NCBI RefSeq assembly: GCF_003937825.1
Contig: NZ_RSFW01000015.1
Location: 1 to 64,000, forward strand
DNA: 64,000 nt
Direction of reading: 5' to 3'
DNA from: Mesobacillus subterraneus
GTDB lineage: Bacteria; Bacillota; Bacilli; Bacillales; Cytobacillaceae
Every line of letters begins with the position of its first letter. Position 1 is the first letter of the stretch. Both the position numbers and the translations under genes were made by a program. The notes beneath the pieces were generated by a model that saw only the letters and a program-made list of their open reading frames with translations, made no database searches and had not been told where the DNA came from. Shown here in pieces: positions 33,890 through 43,488 of the stretch.

Positions 33890-35368
33890 TTGGAAAAGGT
33901 AGATATTTTTAAGGATATCGCCGAGAGGACTGGCGGCGATATTTACCTGGGGGTTGTCGGTGCAGTACGTACCGGAAAATCCACTTTTATCAAAAAGTTT
34001 ATGGAGCTGGTGGTTTTACCTAATATCAATAATGAAGCTGAAAGGGCTCGGGCGCTTGATGAGCTGCCACAGAGCGCAGCAGGTAAAACTATTATGACAA
34101 CTGAACCAAAATTCGTGCCGAACCAGGCTGCAACCGTCCATGTGGATGAGGGTCTGGATGTAAATATTAGGCTCGTTGATTGCGTTGGCTATACAGTTCC
34201 GGGAGCAAAGGGTTATGAAGATGAAAATGGGCCAAGAATGATCAACACACCTTGGTATGAGGAACCAATCCCTTTCCATGAAGCAGCTGAAATTGGAACA
34301 AGGAAGGTTATTCAGGAGCATTCTACACTGGGTGTCGTTATTACGACGGATGGGACAATTGGGGAAATCCCCAGACAGGATTACATTGAAGCAGAAGAAA
34401 GAGTGATCGAAGAGCTTAAAGAAGTCGGCAAGCCGTTTATCATGGTAGTAAACAGTGCCCAGCCGTATCATCCTAATACGGAAACACTGCGTTCCCAGTT
34501 AGCTGATAAGTATGATATTCCGGTCCTCGCGATGAGTGTTGAAAGCATGAGAGAATCAGATGTCATGAATGTGATGAGGGAAGCGTTGTATGAATTCCCT
34601 GTCCTTGAAGTGAACGTCAACCTGCCAAGCTGGGTGATGGTGCTTCGCGAAAATCACTGGCTGCGTGAGAGCTACCAGGAAGCAGTCAAAGAGACAGTCA
34701 AAGACATCAAGAGGCTGCGTGATGTTGACAGAGTTGTCCATCAATTCAGCGATTTTGAGTTCATTGACCGTGCAGGCCTCGCAGGCATTGAAATGGGCCA
34801 GGGCGTTGCTGAAATTGATCTCTACGCGCCAGATGATCTTTATGATGATATTCTGAAGGAAATTGTCGGTGTCGAGATCCGCGGCAAAGATCACTTGCTG
34901 GAGCTGATGCAAGAATTCGCATATGCTAAGGCGGAGTTTGACCAGATATCTGATGCTCTGAAGATGGTTAAGCAGACAGGATACGGAATCGCTTCCCCGT
35001 CACTGACTGATATGAGCCTCGAGGAGCCGGAAATCATCCGTCAGGGTGCACGTTTCGGTGTTCGCTTAAGAGCAGTCGCACCATCCATTCATATGATCAA
35101 GGTGGATGTTGAATCAGAATTCTCGCCAATCATCGGAACAGAAAAGCAAAGCGAGGAACTGGTCCGCTATCTGATGCAGGACTTCGAGGACGATCCGCTA
35201 TCAATCTGGAATTCAGATATTTTTGGCAGGAGCTTGAGTTCCATCGTAAGAGAAGGGATCTCAGCCAAGTTAAGCTTGATGCCGGAAAATGCACGTTACA
35301 AACTAAAAGAAACGCTGGAACGCATCATAAACGAAGGCTCCGGCGGCCTGATTGCCATCATATTATAA
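33890..35368 (+). CDS. spoIVA: Stage IV sporulation protein A (SpoIVA), coat basement-layer ATPase
   Basis: ATP-hydrolysing cytoskeletal protein that polymerises on the forespore surface and forms the base of the spore coat. Its 492 residues equal the B. subtilis length. The Walker A motif G24-AVRTGKST is near the N-terminus; the P-loop domain covers about residues 15-240, followed by a middle domain and the conserved C-terminus ending GGLIAIIL that contacts SpoVM. The start is a TTG with GGGAGGGG upstream. It has its own candidate SigE promoter and terminator. Confidence 0.97.
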   Translation: MEKVDIFKDIAERTGGDIYLGVVGAVRTGKSTFIKKFMELVVLPNINNEAERARALDELPQSAAGKTIMTTEPKFVPNQAATVHVDEGLDVNIRLVDCVGYTVPGAKGYEDENGPRMINTPWYEEPIPFHEAAEIGTRKVIQEHSTLGVVITTDGTIGEIPRQDYIEAEERVIEELKEVGKPFIMVVNSAQPYHPNTETLRSQLADKYDIPVLAMSVESMRESDVMNVMREALYEFPVLEVNVNLPSWVMVLRENHWLRESYQEAVKETVKDIKRLRDVDRVVHQFSDFEFIDRAGLAGIEMGQGVAEIDLYAPDDLYDDILKEIVGVEIRGKDHLLELMQEFAYAKAEFDQISDALKMVKQTGYGIASPSLTDMSLEEPEIIRQGARFGVRLRAVAPSIHMIKVDVESEFSPIIGTEKQSEELVRYLMQDFEDDPLSIWNSDIFGRSLSSIVREGISAKLSLMPENARYKLKETLERIINEGSGGLIAIIL

Positions 35369-35371
35369 TGG

Positions 35372-35398
35372 GACTCCTTATGGGAGTCTTTTTGTTTT
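35372..35398 (+). terminator. Intrinsic terminator of spoIVA
   Basis: GACTCC pairs with GGAGTC around a short loop and is followed by TTTTTGTTTT. The 495-base gap to hbs otherwise holds a candidate promoter and a hairpin, listed separately, and no gene. Confidence 0.8.
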
Positions 35399-35633
35399 GT
35401 ACATTCATTCCTGGAGAATCGAACCAGGATAGTCATGGATTTATCGTAAAAATCTTCTAAAATAATTTTCTCTAGGTAATCAGGCAGTTTCAGAAGGAAG
35501 AGCCAGACAGTAAAAAAGCCTTAAAATGTATTGACAATGTTTGAATTTACAGGGCTCGGGTATGTAAAAAGGGTTAACATATTACAAATATGTTTCAAAG
35601 AAGAAAAGATTCCCATTATTTATTGAAATTATC

Positions 35634-35662
35634 TTGATAAGACTAAAACATTATGATAATCT
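35634..35662 (+). promoter_or_regulatory. Candidate SigA promoter of hbs
   Basis: TTGATA at 35634-35639 and TAATCT at 35657-35662 are separated by 17 bases, giving a leader of about 195 bases. Other weaker combinations exist in this AT-rich region. Confidence 0.4.
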
Positions 35663-35730
35663 TTTAACAGAATTAGCGTTGTGGCTGTCAAACCCTTATA
35701 TAACAGGCGTTCTGGCGGTTTTAGGTTCAC

Positions 35731-35759
35731 TTTCCATAGTTTTTTGCAAACTATGGAAA
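35731..35759. other. Perfect 12-bp inverted repeat in the hbs leader region
   Basis: TTTCCATAGTTT pairs with AAACTATGGAAA around TTTGC. No U-tract follows on either strand, so it is not an ordinary terminator. It could be an operator or a structured 5' leader element. Confidence 0.7.
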
Positions 35760-35863
35760 TAAAATCTTTCAACAACGTATAGAATTCATATGTTTTGTTT
35801 AGAAATGTAGTAAAGATGCTTAATTTCTGAGCAATGGGATCTCTTTGGGAGGAGGTGAATGGC

Positions 35864-36136
35864 ATGAACAAAACAGAACTTATCAATGCAGTTGCAGAAG
35901 CGAGCGAGCTTTCAAAGAAGGACGCAACAAAAGCAGTTGACGCTGTTTTTGATTCAATCTTAAATGCACTTAAAGATGGGGACAAAGTACAGTTGATCGG
36001 TTTTGGTAACTTCGAAGTTCGTGAGCGTGCTGCCCGTAAAGGCCGCAACCCACAAACTGGAGACGAAATCGAAATCTCTGCAAGCAAGGTGCCTGCTTTC
36101 AAACCAGGTAAAGCGCTTAAGGATGCAGTGAAATAA
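35864..36136 (+). CDS. hbs: DNA-binding protein HU (HBsu)
   Basis: Essential nucleoid protein of 90 residues. The sequence [20 protein letters not shown], the central [18 protein letters not shown] with the conserved beta-arm beginning, and the terminal [12 protein letters not shown] identify HU. The frame opens at 35834 but ATG 35864 follows a full AGGAGGTGA site. It is preceded by a long AT-rich leader with a perfect hairpin and closed by a strong terminator, so it is monocistronic, consistent with high expression. Confidence 0.96.
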   Translation: MNKTELINAVAEASELSKKDATKAVDAVFDSILNALKDGDKVQLIGFGNFEVRERAARKGRNPQTGDEIEISASKVPAFKPGKALKDAVK

Positions 36137-36168
36137 TTACATACGACGCATTGAGCGTATGCTTAAAA

Positions 36169-36201
36169 CAAAAAGGCCGCGACCCGTTCGCGGCCTTTTT
36201 T
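36169..36201 (+). terminator. Intrinsic terminator of hbs
   Basis: AAAAAGGCCGCGA pairs with TCGCGGCCTTTTT around CCCGT, ending in six Ts. Confidence 0.95.
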
Positions 36202-36328
36202 CCATGCGCAAAACATTAAGTTTTGCTTGCGTGGAAATGGTTATGCTAAGATGAAAATATTATAATCAAATAGTTGCCATTGTATGCAGGGTTATAATGA
36301 GATTGGTGGAACATAGGAGGATACGCAG

Positions 36329-36895
36329 ATGTCAAACGTCAATCGTGCCCAAATTGAAGAGGCGGTACGTTTAATATTGGAAGCGGTCGGTGAAGACCCG
36401 AACAGGGAAGGGCTGCTGGATACACCCAAGCGAGTCGCTAAGATGTACGAGGAAGTTTTCTCAGGCTTGAACCAGGACCCTAAAGAATACTTCGAGACCA
36501 TTTTCGGTGAGGATCATGAGGAATTGGTCCTGGTAAAAGATATCCCATTCTATTCAATGTGTGAGCATCACTTAGTGCCGTTTTTCGGCAAAGCCCATGT
36601 TGCTTACATTCCTAGGGGCGGGAAGGTAACAGGCTTAAGCAAGCTTGCAAGGGCAGTGGAAGCTGTTGCTAAAAGGCCACAGCTGCAAGAGCGGATTACC
36701 TCAACCATTGCGAATGCAATCATGGAGAAGCTTGATCCTCATGGAGTGATGGTCGTCGTGGAAGCAGAACATATGTGCATGACCATGCGCGGAGTAAAGA
36801 AGCCAGGTTCTAAAACTGTCACCTCGGCAGTAAGAGGGACACTGGCGGAAGATGTGAATGCACGAGCGGAAATCCTGTCATTAATCAAGTCATAA
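36329..36895 (+). CDS. folE: GTP cyclohydrolase I (FolE, MtrA)
   Basis: First enzyme of folate biosynthesis; converts GTP to dihydroneopterin triphosphate. At 188 residues it matches B. subtilis MtrA (190). Zinc ligands are in [12 protein letters not shown] and in [10 protein letters not shown], and the catalytic region [20 protein letters not shown] is intact. The ATG follows AGGAGGATACGC. In B. subtilis folE and mtrB form the mtrAB operon; here 117 bases separate them, still compatible with cotranscription. Confidence 0.97.
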   Translation: MSNVNRAQIEEAVRLILEAVGEDPNREGLLDTPKRVAKMYEEVFSGLNQDPKEYFETIFGEDHEELVLVKDIPFYSMCEHHLVPFFGKAHVAYIPRGGKVTGLSKLARAVEAVAKRPQLQERITSTIANAIMEKLDPHGVMVVVEAEHMCMTMRGVKKPGSKTVTSAVRGTLAEDVNARAEILSLIKS

Positions 36896-37012
36896 TTTTT
36901 TTCAGGGCTGAAAGGGATACTTTTAGCCTTTTGCCGTATCTTTTGGCCTTTATTCTGCCGGTAACATGGAGATGATGCGGCAGACATAATCTATCCTGCA
37001 AGGGGGATAATA

Positions 37013-37246
37013 ATGGATAAGAAATCTAGTATGAATACAGATTTTGTCGTGATTAAGGCGATTGAGGATGGAGTGAATGTGATTGGCCTGACTAGAGGGA
37101 CGGACACGAGATTCCACCATTCTGAAAAGCTTGACCAGGGCGAAGTCATGATCGCCCAGTTTACGGAACATACATCAGCAATAAAAATCAGAGGCCATGC
37201 GAAGATTGTGACACCGTTCGGGGAAATTGAGAGCGAGAAAAAATAG
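37013..37246 (+). CDS. mtrB: Tryptophan RNA-binding attenuation protein TRAP
   Basis: Protein of 77 residues that forms an 11-subunit ring, binds tryptophan, and wraps target RNA carrying GAG/UAG repeats to cause termination or block translation. The conserved segments [40 protein letters not shown] and [16 protein letters not shown] include the tryptophan-contacting loops and the RNA-binding lysine residues. AGGGGG precedes the ATG. The usual main target, the trp operon leader, is absent from its normal position between aroH and hisC in this window. Confidence 0.96.
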   Translation: MDKKSSMNTDFVVIKAIEDGVNVIGLTRGTDTRFHHSEKLDQGEVMIAQFTEHTSAIKIRGHAKIVTPFGEIESEKK

Positions 37247-37600
37247 ATGGTGCCAAAATTCAACTATTTTGTTACAAAATCCGGTGAAAATCTTGTAAAA
37301 AGTCTTTAATTTTCATTATCGCGTTCATGCTAACATCATTTGTGATATAATTGTCACTGCCTTGGAATGTTCGGTAAAACTGCAAACTAGTTATTTAGGC
37401 GCTTTTTTTATGTTCTGTTTTAACTTGACCAGCTCCTCAAAAACCTTCGCTGGCAAGGCCTTCTGGGTTTCCATGCGGTTGTTCGGAAATCGGTCGATTT
37501 TTTTTCGAGCATCACAGTTAAGAAAAAGCCTTTAAATTTTCAATTGTTCTGCCCACGCCGGCAATCCAACCATAAATAAGGGGAACAAGGGTGATTTATT
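37247..37600 (+). other. Intergenic and leader region of the hepS operon
   Basis: The region holds a promoter (37324-37351) and then about 240 bases before hepS. The leader contains T-rich runs at 37403-37409 and 37498-37505; the second follows a small AAATCG/CGATTT hairpin, and an AAACC/GGTTT pairing lies at about 37440-37470. These could be attenuator parts, but I recognise no known riboswitch. No gene seen. Confidence 0.5.
37324..37351 (+). promoter_or_regulatory. Candidate SigA promoter of hepS-menG-hepT
   Basis: TTCATG at 37324-37329 is followed after 16 bases by TATAAT at 37346-37351, preceded by TGA, making an extended -10. Confidence 0.6.
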
Positions 37601-38428
37601 TTGCTAGATTTACAAAACAAATTAGATGGCATCAGAGAGCTTCTTCTCGAAAAACTTTCGCATCCATATTTGCTGGAGCATGTAGAATCTCCTGTTATAG
37701 ACGATGATCGACTCTTGCTTCTCATTTCGCTGCTTGGGCAGCGGGGGGTTAAGCAAGAAACAGCAGTGAATTTCACCATCACTACAATGCTCCTGCAAAT
37801 CGCCCTTGATACCCATGAGAATGTCCAGAATTCACTGCCAGGTGAAGAGGATGACAGCCATAAGCGCCGTCAATTGACAGTGCTGGCAGGCATATATTTC
37901 AGCGGCCTATATTATAAGCTGCTGGCCGATACGGATGATATTGAATTGATCAAGAAACTGGCTGCCGGTGTAAAGGAAGTCAATGAACTTAAAATTTCAC
38001 TGTATCAAAAAGATGCGGAAGCGATCGACAAATTGATGCAAATTGTGAAACGGATTGAATCGACCCTTGTAGGGAAAGTAGCGGATCATGTTGATGCATC
38101 AGATTGGCATGAGATAGCTGCTAACTGGCTTTTTGTCAAAAGGCTGCTTTCGGAAGAAAGGGAATTCATGAAAAACGGGAACTCGCTGGTGTTCAATGCA
38201 TTGAAAAAAATTGCACTTCCAAAATTGGATCAGAGTACAGCAGAGCTATCTTCCGAACAGCAAAAATACTTATTGACGATTTGTGCGAGATATATTGAAT
38301 TTTCCATGACAAACATCAATAAAGCTTTAAAGAATCTCCCGGGTATGAATCAGCTGCTGGCAGATCGGATCAAGCTAATTGACGTACAGCACCAATCAAT
38401 GTCTAAAAAATTCGCGGAAGAAGGGTAA
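37601..38428 (+). CDS. hepS: Heptaprenyl diphosphate synthase component I
   Basis: Non-catalytic subunit (275 residues) of the two-component enzyme that builds the C35 side chain of menaquinone-7; it partners with HepT encoded 944 bases downstream. The sequence is helical and lacks DDxxD motifs, as expected. [18 protein letters not shown] is a conserved family segment. The start is a TTG with AAGGGTGA six bases upstream. B. subtilis HepS is about 251 residues; the N-terminus here may be slightly longer. First gene of hepS-menG-hepT. Confidence 0.9.
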   Translation: MLDLQNKLDGIRELLLEKLSHPYLLEHVESPVIDDDRLLLLISLLGQRGVKQETAVNFTITTMLLQIALDTHENVQNSLPGEEDDSHKRRQLTVLAGIYFSGLYYKLLADTDDIELIKKLAAGVKEVNELKISLYQKDAEAIDKLMQIVKRIESTLVGKVADHVDASDWHEIAANWLFVKRLLSEEREFMKNGNSLVFNALKKIALPKLDQSTAELSSEQQKYLLTICARYIEFSMTNINKALKNLPGMNQLLADRIKLIDVQHQSMSKKFAEEG

Positions 38429-38432
38429 TGCA

Positions 38433-39134
38433 ATGCAGCAATCGAAAGAAGAAAGAGTTCATGGAGTTTTCGAGAAGATCTATAAAAATTATGATCAAAT
38501 GAATTCTGTCATCAGTTTTCAGCAGCATATAAAATGGCGCAATGACACTATGAAGAAAATGAACGTCCAAAATGGAGCAAGCGCACTCGATGTATGCTGT
38601 GGGACTGCGGACTGGACAATCGCGCTGGCAGAGGCTGCTGGTAAAGAGGGGAAGGTCGTCGGGCTTGATTTCAGCAAGAATATGCTGACAATCGGTGAAG
38701 AAAAACTGAAAGCCCGGGAGCTTGGACAGGCTTCGTTGATCCATGGAAATGCAATGGAACTTCCTTTTGAAGATAACAGTTTTGAATATGTGACGATTGG
38801 GTTCGGTTTGAGGAATGTCCCGGATTACAACCAGGTGCTCAGGGAAATGTACAGAGTCCTTAAACCAGGGGGGATGGCAGTTTGCCTTGAAACATCCCAG
38901 CCTACCATGCCAGGATTCAAACAGGCATATCGTTTATACTTCAGGTTCATCATGCCGATGTTTGGCAAATTGTTCGCCAAAAGTTATGATGAGTATTCAT
39001 GGCTCCAGGAATCAGCAAAGGATTTTCCGGCTATGAAGGAACTTGCAAAGATGTTTTCGGATGCTGGCTTCAAAAACGTCGAATATAAACCATATAGCGG
39101 CGGAGTGGCTGCCGTCCATATCGGCCGTAAATAA
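38433..39134 (+). CDS. menG: Demethylmenaquinone methyltransferase
   Basis: SAM-dependent methyltransferase of 233 residues (the B. subtilis length) that performs the last step of menaquinone synthesis. Motif I is [13 protein letters not shown], the [10 protein letters not shown] segment is the UbiE/MenG family hallmark, and ECKPYSGG-like [15 protein letters not shown] ends the protein. The frame opens earlier inside hepS, but ATG 38433 follows AAGGGTAA and yields the conserved N-terminus. Four bases separate it from hepS, and a large hairpin lies between it and hepT. Confidence 0.95.
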   Translation: MQQSKEERVHGVFEKIYKNYDQMNSVISFQQHIKWRNDTMKKMNVQNGASALDVCCGTADWTIALAEAAGKEGKVVGLDFSKNMLTIGEEKLKARELGQASLIHGNAMELPFEDNSFEYVTIGFGLRNVPDYNQVLREMYRVLKPGGMAVCLETSQPTMPGFKQAYRLYFRFIMPMFGKLFAKSYDEYSWLQESAKDFPAMKELAKMFSDAGFKNVEYKPYSGGVAAVHIGRK

Positions 39135-39212
39135 TAATAGAAGACCCTGGCTGCCCTTTTCTTATTCGCTCGGCAAGGAAGGTCGGCCTGTTTTAATTTT
39201 GCTTGACTCGTG

Positions 39213-39257
39213 ATTACCATGGCTGCCTGCATATTTGACCCTGGCCGCCATGGTAAT
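39213..39257 (+). other. Long imperfect hairpin between menG and hepT
   Basis: ATTACCATGGC (39213-39223) pairs perfectly with GCCATGGTAAT (39247-39257), and inside it GCC pairs with GGC after one mismatch, giving 14 of 15 pairs around a 15-base loop. No U-tract follows, so it is not an ordinary terminator. It sits in the 237-base menG-hepT gap, which has no gene. Confidence 0.8.
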
Positions 39258-39371
39258 AGGAAACGAACATTGAAGCTCGCGGTGAACCCGAGCAGAAAAA
39301 TTCCCTCCTGTATATGGATTGCACCGTTGCTCCGAAATAAGGTACAGGACGCAAAAGCTGGGTGGATAATA

Positions 39372-40334
39372 ATGAAAATGAAGCTGTTATATACATATTT
39401 GAATTCAGATTTGACACTTATTGAAAAAGAACTGGAGGAGACAATCCAGGCTGATTCCCAACTGCTCAGACAGGCAAGTCTTCACTTGTTGAAAGCAGGA
39501 GGCAAACGGATCAGGCCCGTATTTGTGCTGCTTGGGGGAAAGTTTGGGGAATACGATATAAATATCATCAAGAACGTTGCTGTGTCTCTTGAATTGATCC
39601 ATATGGCCTCATTGGTGCATGACGATGTGATTGACGATGCCGAGCTGCGCAGGGGACAGCCGACCATCAAAGCTAAATGGGATAACCGTATTGCCATGTA
39701 TACAGGGGATTATATTTTTGCGAGAGCACTTGAACTCATGACAGAAATTAATAACCCGGTTGCGCATCAGATCCTATCGGATACGATCGTGGAATTGAGT
39801 GTTGGAGAGATCGAGCAAATCAAGGACAAATATCACTTTGACCAGAATCTTCGCAACTATTTGCTGAGGATCAAGCGGAAAACAGCTCTCTTGATTGCGG
39901 CAAGCTGCCAGCTGGGAGCGGTTGTATCGGGAGTATCGGAAAAGGATCACCGAAAGCTGTATAAGTTCGGATATTATGTGGGCATGTCATTCCAGATTAC
40001 TGATGATGTTCTCGATTTCACTGGTACAGAAAAGGAGCTCGGAAAGCCAGCAGGCGGAGATCTCCTGCAGGGAAATATCACACTCCCTGTACTGTATGCA
40101 ATGAAGGATGAACAAATCAGGAGTAGAATCAAAACAGTTCACGAAGGGATGGACAGGGAAGAACTTGATTATATCCTGAAATTGATCCTGGAGTCAGGAG
40201 CCATCGAGAAGTCCCTGGAAATCAGCGACCGCTATCTCGAAAAAGCACTTGCCATCCTGGACGAACTCCCGCCAAACAAGGCGAAAAAGTCATTGCGCGA
40301 TATCGCTAAATTTATTGGCAAACGCAAGTATTAG
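39372..40334 (+). CDS. hepT: Heptaprenyl diphosphate synthase component II
   Basis: Catalytic polyprenyl synthase subunit of 320 residues, the B. subtilis length. The first aspartate-rich motif is [13 protein letters not shown] and the second is QITDDVLDF; KxG motifs GGKRIRP and the lysine in KRKTA are conserved. With HepS it elongates farnesyl diphosphate to C35. The frame is open from 39210, through the hairpin, but ATG 39372 follows GGGTGG and gives the normal N-terminus. Last gene of the hep-men operon. Confidence 0.95.
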   Translation: MKMKLLYTYLNSDLTLIEKELEETIQADSQLLRQASLHLLKAGGKRIRPVFVLLGGKFGEYDINIIKNVAVSLELIHMASLVHDDVIDDAELRRGQPTIKAKWDNRIAMYTGDYIFARALELMTEINNPVAHQILSDTIVELSVGEIEQIKDKYHFDQNLRNYLLRIKRKTALLIAASCQLGAVVSGVSEKDHRKLYKFGYYVGMSFQITDDVLDFTGTEKELGKPAGGDLLQGNITLPVLYAMKDEQIRSRIKTVHEGMDREELDYILKLILESGAIEKSLEISDRYLEKALAILDELPPNKAKKSLRDIAKFIGKRKY

Positions 40335-40425
40335 CAAGTTGCGAATTTTTCAAAAAAATGATACTATTTTCAAGGGTTGCTTTTGTAAGCGGTTCACATA
40401 CATATATGAATTAGGAGTGGAACTC

Positions 40426-40872
40426 ATGGAAAAGACGTATTTAATGGTCAAGCCTGACGGTGTGCAGCGTAACCTGATTGGTGAAGTGGTTGCCCGTTTT
40501 GAAAAGAAAGGCTTCCAGCTTGTTGGCGCAAAACTAATGAACATCCCTAGAGAACTTGCTGAAGAGCATTATGGCGAACACAAAGAGCGTCCATTCTTTG
40601 GCGAATTAGTAGATTTCATCACTTCTGGCCCAGTATTCGCAATGGTATGGCAAGGCGAGAACGTAATCGCAACTGCCCGCCAGATGATGGGTGCTACTAA
40701 CCCTAAGGACGCAGCTCCTGGGACAATCCGCGGAGACTTCGGTGTAACGGTAGGGAAGAACGTCATTCACGGATCTGACTCTCCGGAAAGCGCTGAGCGC
40801 GAAATCGGACTTTTCTTCAAAGAAGAAGAATTGGCAGAATACAGCAAATTAATCAATGAGTGGGTTAACTAA
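40426..40872 (+). CDS. ndk: Nucleoside diphosphate kinase
   Basis: Transfers the gamma phosphate from ATP to other nucleoside diphosphates; 148 residues. The N-terminus [20 protein letters not shown] is characteristic and the active-site histidine is in [16 protein letters not shown]. The frame is open from inside hepT, but ATG 40426 follows TTAGGAGTGG. Position after hepT is as in B. subtilis. A strong terminator follows. Confidence 0.97.
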   Translation: MEKTYLMVKPDGVQRNLIGEVVARFEKKGFQLVGAKLMNIPRELAEEHYGEHKERPFFGELVDFITSGPVFAMVWQGENVIATARQMMGATNPKDAAPGTIRGDFGVTVGKNVIHGSDSPESAEREIGLFFKEEELAEYSKLINEWVN

Positions 40873-40883
40873 AAACCACATGG

Positions 40884-40929
40884 AGGCTGTCTATCAGGTC
40901 ATGTCAATGACCATAGACAGCCTTTTTTC
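40884..40929 (+). terminator. Intrinsic terminator of ndk
   Basis: AGGCTGTCTAT pairs with ATAGACAGCCT, with an inner GGTCAT/ATGACC stem, followed by TTTTTTC. Confidence 0.95.
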
Positions 40930-41009
40930 TTTTAAAAAGCAGCGTTCTAAAAAAACACTCTACCGTTTCACCATTTTTCGCTATAATAAAATTGTCCAAC
41001 TTTTTCTAG

Positions 41010-41804
<795 letters not shown>

Positions 41805-41807
41805 AGC

Positions 41808-41836
41808 AGGAGCCGGATGCCCGTGCTCCTTTTTTC
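41808..41836 (+). terminator. Intrinsic terminator of cheR
   Basis: AGGAGC pairs with GCTCCT across 11 bases, followed by TTTTTTC. Confidence 0.75.
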
Positions 41837-41885
41837 TTTGGCTCTGTTAAAGCCCAATGTTGTTTTAAAGACCTGTTGATTGTAG

Positions 41886-42058
41886 TGGAAGGCGCGAGGA
41901 CTCCTCCGAAAATGCTACCGCATTTCCATCGTGCGTGGGCAGGTTCGAGGAAGCTTACTCAATGTCCTGCGGGATGAGCATGTCATGGGGAGACCCCGCA
42001 GGCGCAAAAAGCGCCGAGGAGGCTCCCCGACTGCCCGCGGAGAGCGAAGCGCCTGGAA
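41886..42058 (-). repeat. Interspersed extragenic repeat, copy 2 (long form, inverse orientation)
   Basis: Read on the minus strand the copy begins GCGCTTCGCTCTCCGCGGGC, continues GAGCCTCCTCGGCGC and GGGGTCTCCCC, reaches ATCCCGCAGGA, carries an extra segment of about 60 bases, and ends GGAGTCCTCGCGCC. It is the same family as the copy at 18236-18350, which lacks the extra segment. It fills much of the 509-base cheR-aroC gap; no gene is seen there. Confidence 0.88.
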
Positions 42059-42267
42059 AGAAAATCAACACTATGTTTAACAGAGCATTTTCTTTTGTGC
42101 GAATTCATAAATGAAGAATTTATACCAGCATGAGGATCGTAATCTGAACCAGGACGATGAATTTTTGCGAGACACCTTCCTTCATGATAAAATGACTTCA
42201 TTCTTAAAAGGGTTCAATATAAATTTCAAAATAATTAAATTTATTGCTATTTTTCTATTGAAGTGTG

Positions 42268-42276
42268 TGATATAGT
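42268..42276 (+). promoter_or_regulatory. Extended -10 promoter of the aro operon
   Basis: TGATATAGT at 42268-42276 fits an extended -10 box (TGn plus TATAGT). No good -35 is present. It lies 38 bases before the aroC start codon. Confidence 0.5.
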
Positions 42277-42313
42277 AAAACAAATCCTTTAGCGAGTTGA
42301 AGGGAGAAAGTGT

Positions 42314-43486
42314 ATGAGATATTTAACAGCGGGAGAGTCACATGGCCCACAGCTAACAACTATTATTGAAGGTATGCCAGCCGGCATGCCGCTTGTAGCA
42401 GAAGACATTAACCAGGAGCTTAGCCGCAGACAAAAGGGCTATGGCCGTGGCAGAAGAATGCAAATCGAGAAAGATCAGGTTCAGATAACTTCCGGTATCA
42501 GGCATGGAATGACGCTTGGATCACCGATTGCGCTCGTAGTTGAAAATAACGATTGGAAGCACTGGACAGGAATCATGGGACCTGAGCCCCTGGGTGATCT
42601 TACTTCGGATGAAGTCAAACGGAAGATTTCCCGTCCGCGGCCTGGCCATGCCGATTTGAATGGAGCAATCAAATATGGGCATCGGGACATGCGGAATGTA
42701 CTTGAACGTTCTTCAGCAAGAGAGACGACCGTAAGAGTGGCAGCCGGGGCTGCAGCCAAACAATTGCTGTCATTGCTTGGCATCCGGATCGTGGCCCATG
42801 TTGTTGAGATTGGCGGGGTGAAAGCTGAAAAACTGGAATTCAGCTCATTATCGCAGCTGCGGGAAGTAACGGAAGAATCTCCTGTCCGCTGCTACGATCC
42901 TGACGCAGCCGCAAAGATGATGGCCGCAATTGACGATGCAAAGAAAAACGGCGACTCGATTGGAGGAGTTGTTGAAGTCATTGCCGAGGGAATGCCAGCT
43001 GGTGTTGGCAGCTATGTACATTATGATCGGAAGCTCGATTCAAAGCTGGCTGCGGCTATTGTCAGCATCAATGCTTTTAAAGGTGTTGAATTTGGCATTG
43101 GATTTGAAGCGGCACGGAAACCGGGCAGTCAAGTTCATGATGAAATTGCCTGGGAAGAAGGCAGGGGATACTACCGCAAAACCAATCGCCTGGGGGGATT
43201 TGAGGGAGGCATGACTACAGGAATGCCAATCATTGTCCGCGGTGTCATGAAGCCAATTCCTACCCTGTACAAACCTTTGATGAGTGTGGATATTGATTCC
43301 AAGGAACCTTTCGCTGCGAGTATTGAAAGATCAGATAGCTGTGCAGTGCCAGCCGCCGCCGTAGTCGCTGAAAATGTAGTGGCCTGGGAACTTGCTTCTG
43401 CTCTGGTCGAACAATTTTATTCCGATCGCTTCGAAACACTCAAGGCATCAATCGAGGAACAGAGAAGTTCTGCGAGGGAATCTTAA
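42314..43486 (+). CDS. aroC: Chorismate synthase
   Basis: Converts 5-enolpyruvylshikimate-3-phosphate to chorismate using reduced FMN; 390 residues, equal to B. subtilis AroF (the Bacillus name of this gene). The N-terminus [20 protein letters not shown], the [12 protein letters not shown] segment, [20 protein letters not shown] and [14 protein letters not shown] motifs are all intact. The GAAGGGAGAAAG site precedes the ATG. It opens the aroC-aroB-aroH-hisC-tyrA-aroA block and is two bases from aroB. Confidence 0.97.
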   Translation: MRYLTAGESHGPQLTTIIEGMPAGMPLVAEDINQELSRRQKGYGRGRRMQIEKDQVQITSGIRHGMTLGSPIALVVENNDWKHWTGIMGPEPLGDLTSDEVKRKISRPRPGHADLNGAIKYGHRDMRNVLERSSARETTVRVAAGAAAKQLLSLLGIRIVAHVVEIGGVKAEKLEFSSLSQLREVTEESPVRCYDPDAAAKMMAAIDDAKKNGDSIGGVVEVIAEGMPAGVGSYVHYDRKLDSKLAAAIVSINAFKGVEFGIGFEAARKPGSQVHDEIAWEEGRGYYRKTNRLGGFEGGMTTGMPIIVRGVMKPIPTLYKPLMSVDIDSKEPFAASIERSDSCAVPAAAVVAENVVAWELASALVEQFYSDRFETLKASIEEQRSSARES

Positions 43487-43488
43487 CA

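Noticed and set aside
35629-36102. 157-codon minus-strand frame antisense to hbs
   Set aside because: Low-complexity serine-rich composition, no ribosome binding site, fully antisense to a conserved gene.
35834-36136. Longer HU product starting at 35834
   Set aside because: The extra residues run through the AGGAGGTGA ribosome binding site; the conserved start is 35864.
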